Origin: Tremella fuciformis
Lineage: Eukaryota; Basidiomycota; Tremellomycetes; Tremellales; Tremellaceae
Direction of reading: 5' to 3'
Length of the DNA stretch: 64,000 nt
Assembly: GCA_032768795.1 (NCBI GenBank)
Contig: CP136491.1
Span: forward strand, 1,488,001 to 1,552,000
Below, in pieces: positions 44,071 through 54,257 of the stretch. Made by a program: the position numbers and the translations under genes. Each line of letters opens with the position of its first letter. Position 1 is the stretch's first letter. Under the pieces are notes generated by a model. The model searched no databases, was not told the DNA's origin, and was given only the letters and a program-made list of their open reading frames with translations.

Positions 44071-45527
44071 ATGGTAAGTATGCTCGTCGGACGTAAGACA
44101 GGTGCTGATCTTCCCAGAAACCGATCATCCTACAGGGTCAGCAGCACCGGCGAAATCGCAAGGGGATGACTGACATTGGCAGGACACGAGCGGTCTCTGA
44201 CCCAGATCGTCTTCAACGCCGAAGGAGATCTCTTGTTCACGGCGAGCAAGGACAAAATCATCAATGTCTGGTACACTTCAAACGGAGAGAGACTGGGCAC
44301 GTTCAATGGCCACAATGGGAGTGTATGGAGCGTCGCATGTGATTGTAGGTCTTGCTCAATTGCCCTTTGTCCATAAACCGCCTCGGATTATGGCGGCGGC
44401 GACGGTTTGTCAGAGGGCAGGATGCGGCAGTGGCCGTGAAGGTTCTGGCTGATCCACAGCGCAATCACGCTACATGATGTCGGGCGCGTCGGACAACACG
44501 ATGAAGTTGTGGGATATACGATCCGGCAAATGTCTCTTCACTTGGGACTTTTTGACGGCGGTCAAGCGGGTGGCATGGAGCGAGGAGGACGAGCAGATCG
44601 TGTGCATCACGGAACAACGGCAAGGCCAGCCGTCGACCATCCGGTGGGTTAGACACCTGGGAGGCTGCGGTGGGGCTGACGGATCAGAGTGTTCCCGATC
44701 AACCGCGAGGACCCTTCGAGCCGTGAGTTTCTGGCAGTACCCTGGAGACCTTGAGGATCTTGAGGGTCGTGTTGCTGATCGCAGAAACCACTACACCCCT
44801 TTCAGAGATCATCGTTCAGGGCTCGCGAGCCACCGTCTGCCTTTTCGCACCAATGTCGGACTTCGTCCTCACCGGACACGAGTCGGGCAAGGTGGCAAAG
44901 TACGATGTGAAAACAGGAGAAGAGGTCAACTACGTGGACGCGGATGAGGGCCACCGAGGAGAGATCACAGACATTCAGCTAAGCCCGGACGGCACATACT
45001 TTATCACCTCGTCAAAGGACAAGACAGCCAGAGTGAGCTGTTCGATTCCTCGTTGTTATGCAGCTGATAGGCAGATATGGGACTCGGACACGCTAGAGGA
45101 GATGAAGGTGTACCCCACCGAGACACCGCTCAACTCGGCCTGTATCGCACCTCTGCGACCCTATGTAAGCTTGTTTGAACCCGGTCGTCCCACTGGCTGA
45201 CGTGTAAGGTCATTCTCGGTGGCGGTCAGGACGCAATGAGCGTTACCACCACTTCGTCGCGGGCAGGAAAGTTCGAGTCTCGCTTCTGGCACAAACTGTT
45301 CGAGGAGGAGGTTGGCCGGGTCAAGGGTCACTTGTGAGCTAACGGCTGCCACTTGAGCGCTGCACAGCTGACAATGTAGCGGCCCGATCAACACGCTCGC
45401 TGTACACCCGGCAGGAAAGGCATATGCCTCTGGCGCGGAGGACGGTTTCGTGCGCGTGCACTGGTTTGACGAGTCGTATTTCCGCAGTAGACCGTTTGGT
45501 GATCTTGAGCCCGAGGTCGAGGTGTAG
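44071..45527 (+). CDS. TIF34: eIF3 subunit i (WD40 protein, TIF34)
   Basis: Nine exons: 44071-44073, 44118-44136, 44183-44344, 44460-44643, 44688-44722, 44785-45032, 45075-45164, 45209-45333 and 45380-45527, giving 337 residues. The first coding exon is the ATG alone and the second is 19 nt. The start [18 protein letters not shown] and the repeats ([104 protein letters not shown]) match the seven-bladed propeller of eIF3i, which with eIF3g and eIF3b promotes mRNA recruitment and scanning. Length equals the family norm. Confidence 0.95.
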
Positions 45528-45753
45528 GAGTGCGCATGCATTGTAGTAGTCTCGCATCTTCTCCGTAAGAACGGTGTGGCAAGTCAGCAGGGTAAGGCAG
45601 TCAAGTTTCCCCTTCAACAAGCCTCTCCTCCCTATACGGGCAGGGTCCGGCGTAGCACCTCCCTTCGAAGCACGCGCCAGCCCAGGATGCTGATGTACAA
45701 TGCATATGCCTGCTCCTGCTCTGCTCTGCTCCCCCCCACCTTCCGCACATCGC

Positions 45754-46201
45754 TCATGACGGGTTCGCCTTGCTCGCCAGGTACTCGCTCGTCTCCTTGT
45801 CCCGGATCTCCTTCAACACCTTCTTCTTCTCCGCCAGCAGCTCTTTTCTGCAACGTCAGCCCTTTTCTGAGATTGCAAGCAGATGAAGGGGACGTACTGT
45901 CTTATTTCTGCATGGTAGACGCCGTACCCGAGGACTCCAAAGGCTGCCGTGGCGTAGATGTGGCCGAGCGGTGCTGCTGGTCAGCCTTCCTCCTCTTGCT
46001 CCGCTGCCCTTCCCGTCCGTTCAGTATGTTCGACCCAGCCCGCAGTATGATTGCAGAAGCGCCTCCGACAAATGGAAAAAGAGAAGAGGTGAGACTGAAA
46101 GACCCACCGTCAAAGATGTTGCGCTTCTGCAGGCCGAGCTGGAAACACCGCGCGCCAAAGCCAAATGCGCCAAACCCAATGACGTTGGCGAGGAGGGACA
46201 T
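45754..46201 (-). CDS. Small membrane protein of mitochondrial type, function unknown
   Basis: Three exons (46108-46201, 45973 or 45976 down to 45898, 45754-45847) give about 87 residues. It has two hydrophobic glycine-rich stretches with GxxxG-like spacing (IGFGAFGFGARCF; HIYATAAFGVLGYGVYH) and a charged helical C-terminus (KELLAEKKKVLKEIRDKE). This is the look of small accessory subunits of respiratory complexes or ATP synthase, but I cannot name it. It is divergent to QCR8 across 0.6 kb, which supports a respiratory role by context only. The start is the only ATG in this frame after an upstream open stretch lacking ATG. Confidence 0.6.
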
Positions 46202-46807
46202 GGCGTCGGGTGCGAGTCGAGAGTAGCTGTTGCTGTTGGAACGCCAAATAGCTACACTCGGTCTGAAGATGTGAGGGGTGAAGGTAGATAGGCCGGCGGA
46301 ATAAGCTGAAATTGCCGATAGGCTTGCGAAATCCACCTGGATGCTCGGAAAGGGCCGCGAAAGAGCCAATGGCCTCGCTCGATTTACCGCTCTCTCTATA
46401 CCTTGACTTCTTCGTTTCACCGTCGTCCATTGGCAAGAGCACGATGAGGCCGACAGCACCGACGTACAGTGGGATGCCTACGGGTGAGCTGGCCCGTGCT
46501 TGGTAGTGGCAGTTGGGCTGACGTGACAGGCAAGGCCTATGTGAGTGTGGCTCCTTGTGGACTGACATCCCCTTGTCTTCTTGCGCTACTGTTTGTCGAG
46601 TAACTGGCAAAGAGAGAGGAATTGCCGAGGGCGATCTCAACAAGAAGCAACGAAGGCGAAGGGGATGCAGGGCTCAGACGCGGTCCTGCCGCTTTGCTGT
46701 GGGGAGTATGGGGGAGAAGAGACACCCCGGGCCGATGGAGGATGGAGATGCGAGAGTGATACCGGATCCCAGAGCAGCGTTGTGGACGAATCCGTGAGCG
46801 CTTGCTG
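46202..46807. promoter_or_regulatory. Divergent promoter of QCR8 and the small mitochondrial-type protein
   Basis: The region contains CCAAT at 46366-46370 and its reverse complement ATTGG at 46429-46433. In fungi CCAAT is bound by the HAP complex, which activates respiratory genes. Its presence between a QCR8 gene and a second probable mitochondrial gene fits shared control; that link is inference. A TATA-like ctctata lies at 46394-46400. Confidence 0.45.
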
Positions 46808-47328
46808 ATGCGTCAGATCGGATGGTGGGGTGACATGGGTGGTCCCAAGCAAAAGGGCATCGTATCGTACGGTGAGGCCTTCCTACCCTCGTCCTCCACT
46901 GGTGCTGATACCATCTCTCCTCTCAACGCCCTCAAAACAATCGCCGCCCTGCTCCTTTATCCGTCTTCTCCAACGCTTGACTCTCGCCAATGACGACACA
47001 CAGGCATGTCGCCCTTCCGGCAACGAGCGACCGCGGGCATGCTCCGTGGATACCTCTTCAACGGCTTCAGGCGGATCATGGTCCAGACACCGTACTTCGT
47101 TGTGCCATTTGCGACCGGTGAGTGCCCATCGCGGACACAGATGCCTTCCCCTTTTCTACGATGTGTGTCTCGGCACGTTGCTGATGACCAGGTTACGGAG
47201 TGTACACTTGGGGCAAGAATCGGTGAGCTGCCTTTCTGATGTGATTGGCGCAGCTGACACGCAGGTACGAGTGGAACAACTCGAAAGAGGGCCATCACAT
47301 CTTGTCGCAACAGGAGGGCGGTCACTAG
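46808..47328 (+). CDS. QCR8: Cytochrome bc1 complex subunit 8 (Qcr8)
   Basis: Exons 46808-46871, 47004-47117, 47192-47222 and 47265-47328 give 90 residues, close to the family norm. Key stretches are PKQKGIVSYG, MSPFRQRATAGMLRGYLFNG, FVVPFATGYGVYTWGKNRYE and WNNSKEGH, matching the ubiquinone-binding subunit of respiratory complex III. One membrane helix spans the inner membrane. The first intron is long for this window (132 nt). All splice phases agree. Confidence 0.92.
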
Positions 47329-47577
47329 GTGTAGGGAGAATGCATATCGTCTCTTTCGGTCCTGTCTTGGCGGGTCGGGGTCCGGCTTTGGCTTTCTCCC
47401 CTGCGTACAGAGCTTGTTTTGAAAGTCAAACTCAGCATCAACTGCATGCTTCGACCTGCGTGCTTACACTGATGAGCTCGGAGCAGACGCCCTGCATTGA
47501 CTTGAATGTGCATGACATGCAAGTACAGCTGTTGTAGAGAATAGAGGACACCGGGTCCAAAGCGTGGTGTGAGGTAA

Positions 47578-48260
47578 CTAGGTAGATCGTGCAGGAAAGT
47601 GCGCGATAGGGCGTAGCTCGTTATTTCAATTCTTTTTTAGCTCTGAATTTCTAATCAGGTATTCAAGTTATTGGTTCTCAGGCAATTTGGAAAACCTAAT
47701 GCAATTCCTTGTTCTTTGGTTCCGTTAGACATGGGGGGGTGGGACACCCCCCCAAGACCCCCCCTTGCGCCTAGCGGCGCAGCCATCGCAGCCCTTACGG
47801 GTCAAGCATCCGGCAAAGCCGGATGTACTGTAGAACATTGATTAGTTGCAAGCTAAAGCACTTCATCAAGAGATGCGCAAGTGCTTGTTGGGCATGCTAG
47901 GCTGATCAGATGATCATAGGCATGCCAAGCTGGTCACAGGGGCTATGTCACAGCTGCCACCTGGCAAGCCTATTGCAGTCTTGTCAGACTTGCGCTATTG
48001 TAACCATTTTGGTGCAATGATAGGGCAGGGTATGGCAGTAGCTATGTAGGCGATTGGTTCTGCTACAGAGATCATTCCATGCATCAGCCTCATGCATAGA
48101 TCTTTATTCTCTGATGAAAGGCAATTTGGCAAGGACACAATGCATATTAGGATTGTGCTGATGAAATCAGAATGGCCGGAATTTTCTTATTTAATTCCCC
48201 CATTTACCGTTTTCGTTCCAGGGACACCCGCAGAAATTCGCCCCGTAAGAGCTACGCTGA
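47578..48260 (-). mobile_element. Helitron-like non-autonomous element, copy 1
   Basis: A 683-bp block identical by eye to 61511-62193. Read on the minus strand it begins TCAGCGTAGC and ends CTAG followed by T. It has a hairpin 4 nt before the CTAG: on the plus strand 47586-47592 pairs with 47601-47607, 7 bp including one G-T, with an 8-nt loop. TC at the 5' end, CTRR at the 3' end, a nearby hairpin, a following T and no target duplication are the Helitron signature. The 5' neighbour here is T rather than the usual A. No helicase or Rep frame is present. It also holds a perfect hairpin (catccggc/gccggatg, near 47808) and a G7/C7 inverted pair. It ends 199 bp before the WHI2-like ATG. Confidence 0.55.
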
Positions 48261-48459
48261 AGATGCCGGACCTGGGTGTTTGGCGAACTCACCTCACTTC
48301 ACCGATTCTCCTTTATCCACATCGTCTCCAACATCACGCCTCGGCCACTCTCCATCGACCATCTCAGGCTTGACAACCATCCAAAGGCTCCCATCCGATT
48401 GACTCGCAGCCTCATAGTCGCTCGCCAAGCAGCAGCCCGCGCCCCGCGCGCCCGGCATC

Positions 48460-49689
48460 ATGGCCGTCTCATCCTCCTCCAACCCGATCACCTCTGTGCC
48501 GTCTGGCCCCGCGCAGAGCGCACAGAGCATCATCACCTCTGTCCCGTACAATCCTCCCCCGCTGTACTCGGCGGCGCAGTACCCCGGCCACCCCGGCCTG
48601 CTTGCGCGCCTCAACCTCGACCTGCGAGGACGGGTCATCACGGTCGATAGGGAGCAGCTGATGCTCTTGCCCGAGAGCGTGCTCCTGGGCCTCTTCCCAC
48701 AGGGTCTGGTGCTGAGCAAGCCGGCCAGCGCGGTCGGCGCAGACGACGGGATCTTCACGGTGGACGTGGGTCTCCTCTCTTCCCGGCTTCGCAGCACCTG
48801 GACAGAGCTGAGACGCAGTTCGACCCGGACTGTTTCCAGTACATCCTCGATTTCTGGACCGACGCCCAGACGTCGTTCTACGGCACGCCCACCGCGCCGG
48901 GCCTCTTCCACGCCCAGCAGGTCTTGACGGTGCAAGAGGCCATGTTGGACCAGCACCAGCAGAACCCCCTCTTGAGCAAACAGGCCATCATCGTCCTGCG
49001 CGAAGAGCTCGAGTACTTTAGCATCACCAAGCCCGGCGCGCTCGCCCGTACGGAGCTCGCGACGGGCCTGGCGAACGACGAGCTGCGCGAGCTCAAGCGG
49101 CGGTGCGGCCTCGCGCTCGAGGACAAGCGGCTCATCTTCACCGCGTTGCAGCGCAACGTGAACAAGGAGAACAACCTCGCGGAGCAGCACCTCATCGATA
49201 TGCTGTGCATGAGGCGCGTCTCTTCTCTTGCGCCAACTATCTTGGCAAGGTGGTGTGGTCGCTGACCAGCAGCGGGTTCAACCGCGATGACACCTGGGGA
49301 TACAGGGCGTGTGAGCCCTCGCGCAATGTCATCTCGTCCATGGCGCTTGTACTGCTCAAGACGGGCATCGTGCATGCCGTCGCGCCCGACGCGCCTAATG
49401 CAAGCGCGACACCGCCCTACATTGACACCGACCAGATGGCCACGGCGCAAAAGCTCTTGTTGTTCTGGCGCAAGCCGGCCGTGAGTGACCAGGTCGCGGA
49501 AAGATGGGCGAGGCTGATGTCAGCGTAAATGCTGGTGGGACGGCATCGAGGTCGAGGTGCCTGCGTCAACGACGGCAAAGGACGAGATGCAGACGGTGAA
49601 AGTGTGGGCGAGGCGCGTATGGACGCTCGAGTTGTCTCTGGTGAGTCGGTCCACGGTTACTTAAGGTGGAGTGCTGATGCCAGATCTAA
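48460..49689 (+). CDS. WHI2: WHI2-like BTB/POZ-domain stress regulator, frameshifted
   Basis: Exons 48460-48765, 48819-49480 (with a frame change near 49203), 49524-49640 and 49684-49689. The BTB-like core shows GRVITVDREQLMLLPESVLL, IFTVDFDPDCFQYILDFW and AIIVLREELEYFSI. The C-terminal half shows HEARLFSCANYLGKVVWSL, DDTWGYRACEPSRNVISSMA and VKVWARRVWTLELSL, all typical of fungal Whi2 proteins. In yeast, Whi2 with the Psr phosphatases dampens TORC1 and Ras under stress. Between HLIDML and HEARLF the frame moves by one base, as from a single-base deletion, and no GT-AG intron can explain it. If real, the protein would stop at 49265 and lose its C-terminal third. A sequencing error is the alternative. 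Confidence 0.75.
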
Positions 49690-49761
49690 TACCATTGTTG
49701 TACATATACAGTCTCGATCGATGCATGGGTGTCCGTCACCAGTCCTACGACCCCTTACGCT

Positions 49762-50722
49762 TCATGCTGGAGCACGGCCCCACGCGACCAGACTCGGCAC
49801 GTTGATCACTGGCAGCTTGCCCCGGATCTCGGCGTGGCAGTCGACAAACCCGTTCTGCTCGAGCAGGTGCACCATCTCCTGCGGCGTCCAAGCGGCATGA
49901 TGGTGGTGCGCAGCATTGACGCTGCCTTCGGCAGTCACCTATCCTCAGCTCCCCTTATTTCTGCACAGCGTGGCTCGGCTCACCTTGTGCTCAATCACCT
50001 GCCCCTCCCCTTCTCCCTCAGCTCTCACATTGGGGTCCCTGCCGAACTCCGTAATGACCAGCCTCCCACCGGGCCTCAAGAGGCCCCTTGCGCCTGCCAA
50101 AAAGCCAGGTATGTCGTCTACATGGTGCAAGACCAGATTCGTCACTGCCACATCGAACCGCTTCTCGCCGCTGTCGAACTCGGCCGCCGACGAGGGGGAC
50201 AGGGCGTGCTGGCTCCATGTGACCCCCGGCAAGGACGCAGCGGCTGACCGCGCGAACGTGCGGAGCATAGAAGGGGACGTGTCGATGGCGTGAATAGTGG
50301 TGAATAGGGGTGCAAGGTGCGGTGTGACCGCTCCCCCGCCTATAACGCTCAGCTGTGCCTCCAGTTGTGTGAGAGAGAGAGAGAGAGCTGGGAGGAGGAG
50401 ATGACGTACCGCATCCGATTTCCAGGCAGCTGAGTCCGCCTTCGGGTGTGCTGGATGACGCGGACTGAGATAGGGCGTATTGCACGCCCGCCGCGCTGGC
50501 CAGGGCGATCTCTTGTCTTCTCTTCAGCTTGGTTTAGTTTTGCGTAAGGAGGGAGGCTTACAGGCCGGGGAACTCGGTGTACTTGTCGCCGTCCCATGTG
50601 TCCCCGTCTGCGTTGGCCCCGCTTGAGTGGGCTTGACTGTAGTCGTGCGAGTGCGAGTGGCCATGGTCGTGAGCATGGGTGTGGCTGTGGCCGTGATTGT
50701 GCGTGTGCGTGGGACTGGACAT
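49762..50722 (-). CDS. SAM-dependent class I methyltransferase with His-rich N-terminus
   Basis: Exons 50562-50722, 50410-50516, 49984-50339 and 49762-49938 give 266 residues. Motif I is CLEIGCGGGAVTPHLAP, followed by HAIDTSPSML, FDVAVTNLVLHHVDD and LLRPGGRLVITEFG, a standard class I methyltransferase fold. The C-terminal part has another His cluster (AAHHHHAAW). The first ~33 residues contain about a dozen His in H-G-H and H-S-H steps, suggesting metal binding (inference). The substrate is unknown. An in-frame ATG at 50779 would add a hydrophobic segment (MLIVALLAGVSYLPISGAT), which would send the protein to a membrane; the downstream start is preferred but not proven. Confidence 0.8.
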
Positions 50723-51092
50723 GGTTGCACCGCTAATGGGGAGGTACGATACGCCAGCGAGCAGCGCTACGATGAGCACCGGGAAGAGGTTTGGTCTTGC
50801 TATTTTGCTGTGAGTAGGTGTAGAGGACAGAGGTCAGAGGGGACCTGCACAGTCATGCATGCCCCAGCTAAGTAGTCTGAATGAAACCAGAGATGCGAGG
50901 TGGGATCTACAGCTGGCGGCCGTCCGGCTTGTCTCGGCGCCCGGATGGCTCCCGGCCGGTCTCCGCTGAGTGGCAACTATCGTACCACGAAGCATGCCAT
51001 GCACTATAGCTACATGTACAGATACTTATGCTTATGCGTATGCTTATGCCGGAATGGGTGCACGTGTGACTCCTCGCCCCTCTCCTCCCTCA
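50723..51092. other. Region between phospholipase B and the methyltransferase gene
   Basis: This is the 5' flank of the methyltransferase and the 3' flank of the phospholipase, both on the minus strand. It contains a purine/pyrimidine-alternating stretch (acttatgcttatgcgtatgc near 51020). No gene was seen other than the possible upstream start at 50779. Confidence 0.4.
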
Positions 51093-53257
51093 TTAAGACA
51101 TCCACAGCCCGCACATCCCCATGAACACGCCCAACAGCGCCCATACCGCCGGCCACAGAGCAGGCACGATTACAGCTGGTGCCCCGCCACTAGCCGCGCT
51201 GCTCGAGCTGCTCCCACCGCCGCTTCCGCCGTTGGTCGCCGTGGCATTCGCGACGCCCATCTTGACCAGCGCCGGGGGTACACTGCCAAGCACCGGCTCG
51301 TAGCTGTCCGGCTCGGTCGTATTGTCCGTCCCATCCCAACACCACCGGTCGAAGCAACCCTGACACACCTCGGACCTGTTCTGCGCCGTGTACGCAAACG
51401 CGCGGTCGGTCATGGCGCACGCGAGGCAGCGGGGCCATTCTTCCACACTCCCGTTGAGCGTCATGCTGCGCATCCCGTCCAGCACCATCGCGGCCGCCGT
51501 CGAATTGTCGTACTCGAGCGTCAGGGTGGTCGTGTTGGCATAGTACGACCACGGGTAGCTCGGCACGTACACCACCACCGGCGTGTCGGTGTCGTTGCAT
51601 CCAAAGAATGTCGGGCGCTGGTTCCACCCCCCATTGATGAAGCCCGCCGTGGACGGGACTTGGGGCATGCGCAGCGTGAAGTTGCCGTCAGTCGAGTGCA
51701 CCGCGGCGCGCTGCCATGTCGTCCACAATGAGGACCCGTTGGGCCAGTTCAGCCCCGTGTCTGCCGACGCGTCAAATGCGAGGACCGCATCGACCGATCG
51801 CTGCGACACGAGCAGCGGCTCGAGCGGCACGTTCTGATTCGTCTCGCCCCCGTCAACCAGGGTGATGTACTGCAAATCCGAAACGGGGTTCGTGGACGGC
51901 TCGTAATTGGCGAAGGAGTTGGGGTAAAGGGCGACGTCGTTGTCCGTGTCGCCGAGCGCGGATACGATCGAGCTGATGGCGTCAATGATGACCCCACTCG
52001 CGTTCGCAGAGTCCAGCGTAGTGATGATGTCGTTGAAAAGGGTGGATGAGGTGCCCATGACGAAGCTGACCTGCATCAGCACGCATGCAAGATGTCACGG
52101 CTTGGGCTTACGACAACTGGTCAAACCCCTTCCAGCAGGTCGTGCCGTTGGGCTGGCCATTGTTGAGCGAGCTGCCGAGATACTCGATCGGTGTAAAGGC
52201 ACCTGTGGTCCGTGTGGTGTTGCCCCAGGACCACGAGCCAAACTCCAGCGGTGTGAGCTCAAAGTAGGTAGCGTTCTCGGCGATCAGCGTCGTGCCAGGT
52301 TCACGCCTAGGGATTAATCGGCCCCTCTCCCTGCCAGACTGTTCAGACTCACTCAGCGGCGATGATGATTGGGAAAGGCAGCGAAGCATTGGCGAAAGCC
52401 GGCACGGTGTCCGACAACTGAGAAAATGTGTAATTCGGACTGTTGTCGAGGTGATACTGCGACGGCAGGAGGTGATTGCCCAGTGCCAGAGCCCAAAAGT
52501 CGGTCACTTGCGTCTGGAATCCCGTCGACTCCTTTGCGTCGACCTCAGAGACGAGGTCGTAGTAGAACGACGTCTTGTCGTCGGACGGGTACACGAGGTT
52601 GGACGCGAGGTTCCACACGTTCGTCACGAGGTCGCTGGGGAGCATCCCGCCGTTGGCCATGAACGACCCGGTGCCCCATGATCCGCCCGACAATCCTGCC
52701 ATGTAGCTCATTGCGTCGAGCCATCCGCCAATCCCGCTCGATGCGGCCTCGGACGACTGGTTCATTGTCCCTTGTACCATGCCGAGGTTGACCCTGGCCA
52801 TGAGCACTACATCGATTACACTTAATGAAAGACAGACTGCATGGCTCGGTAGCCTCCGCCTGACAGAGCCATACCCAGGATCGGCTGTCGAGGCGGCGTG
52901 GAGATGTTGCTCCTGACCAGCTGGGCATTGAGTGCGGCGGAGATGATGGAGCTGCGTTGCGAAAGGAAAGACTGCTCGCCGCTCGAGATGTTCTGTGGAT
53001 CAGCGCAAATCGATCATGCAGCGAGGGAGGGAGGGACGTACGGTGGCCGGCCTGATCCATGTGAGCGAGCTGGGACATGACACCTGATACGGCGCATAGC
53101 TGCTGCCTCCCCCGATCAACCTCCTGTCCGGGGCATTTGCCAGTGCTGCTCGCGCGAGCAGTAACCGGGCCATGTCCGCTTCCTGTGGGCTGAGCGGCAC
53201 GCCGGCCGCGCCAAGCACGAGAAGGCCCAATGTGCAGATCAGAGCCAGTGTTCTCAT
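51093..53257 (-). CDS. PLB1: Secreted GPI-anchored phospholipase B / lysophospholipase
   Basis: Exons 53042-53257, 52838-52992, 52353-52793, 52112-52306 and 51093-52065 give 659 residues. It has a signal peptide (MRTLALICTLGLLVLGAAGVP), the oxyanion/arginine motif SGGGYRAM (about residue 117), the nucleophile motif GLSGGSWGTG and the conserved LVDGGETNQNVPLEPLL region containing the catalytic Asp. Many N-glycosylation sites, a Gly/Ser-rich stretch and a C-terminal hydrophobic tail indicate a GPI-anchored, cell-surface or secreted enzyme. It removes both acyl chains from phospholipids and lysophospholipids. Length and layout match fungal phospholipase B. All phases agree. Confidence 0.93.
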
Positions 53258-54257
53258 CTCGTCGAAGAGGACAGAGTATGCTGAAAGAATGAGGAAGAGA
53301 AGACGAGCTACTCTCGCAATTATAGCACTGCATGAGCACGGCGCCCGAAGGCCGAGCTCAATCCTTTTATGTGCGAGCAAAGATGCGACGGAGTACTGCG
53401 CAGCCCAAGCTCCGAGGACGACGTAGGTTCACGAGGTCGCCTGCATGCTTCCCTGCTTCCTGCCGCCGGCGGGTGCTGGCCACAAGTGCGCACTGGCAAG
53501 GCGCGTGAAGGAGAGGCAGTGCGGCGCCGTAAGTGACTGGTGTGGCGATGGTTGAGCCCATCTCTCCCGTCACCGGGTCCCGTCCACGAGGCAGAGGGTG
53601 CGCTTGTGCCGGTGCCATGATTTGTTGCGGTGATGACGATGGTAGCTTGTCGGCGACCTAGCAACATTTCTCCGATGCCGTCATGCGGACGGAGCTCACG
53701 GCTGTACTACTCGACGGCGATTGTTGACATCGGCTTCTGCGTTGGTCTTTGGACATGTCTACTGATCTGCTGAGGAATAGTCAAAAGGCCTACTGGTCTC
53801 GAATGGAAAGGTCAGCAAAGTAGCGATGAGATTGACGATGCCATCGCTCGCCACCCGTTAATCGGGAGTGGTCAGGTTCAGGGGTAAAAGATGTGTGTTT
53901 CAGCACTGACCACCATTGGGACCTGACCTGGTTCCTTGCCACCCACCCACCATACTGAGAGCTCACCTCAGCACTCACTACAGCATCGAGATGGACCCCA
54001 TCGACAAGCGTCACCACCTCACGACCAACTCGGACTACGAGCACGCTAGTCATCTGTCTCAGTGGTGTTTCAAATCCCATGTGTCGAGAGGTGGTTGAGA
54101 ACAACAACAGAACAATCTTAGAGAACAGACGGAAACGGCGGACTGGACCCCTTTCGATACCTCCTTTCCTGACCCTCCCATATCAACTGCACCTGCAACA
54201 ACACTGACATCTCGACTTGACGACGCCTTCCTACACCTCGCCCACCCACACCTCGTA
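53258..54257. other. 1-kb divergent promoter region, phospholipase B / alpha-beta hydrolase
   Basis: This lies between genes reading away from each other. I see no coding motif, RNA gene or clear repeat. Short CACC-rich tracts lie upstream of the hydrolase start. Confidence 0.4.

Noticed and set aside
48092..48260. Short open frame beginning MHRSLFSDERQFG in both copies of the 683-bp repeat as a gene.
   Set aside because: It ends differently in the two copies because it runs into flanking DNA, and it has no domain. It is repeat sequence.
47577..48261. The 683-bp repeat as a solo LTR.
   Set aside because: It lacks TG...CA ends and a target duplication. The TC/CTAG ends with a terminal hairpin fit a Helitron better.
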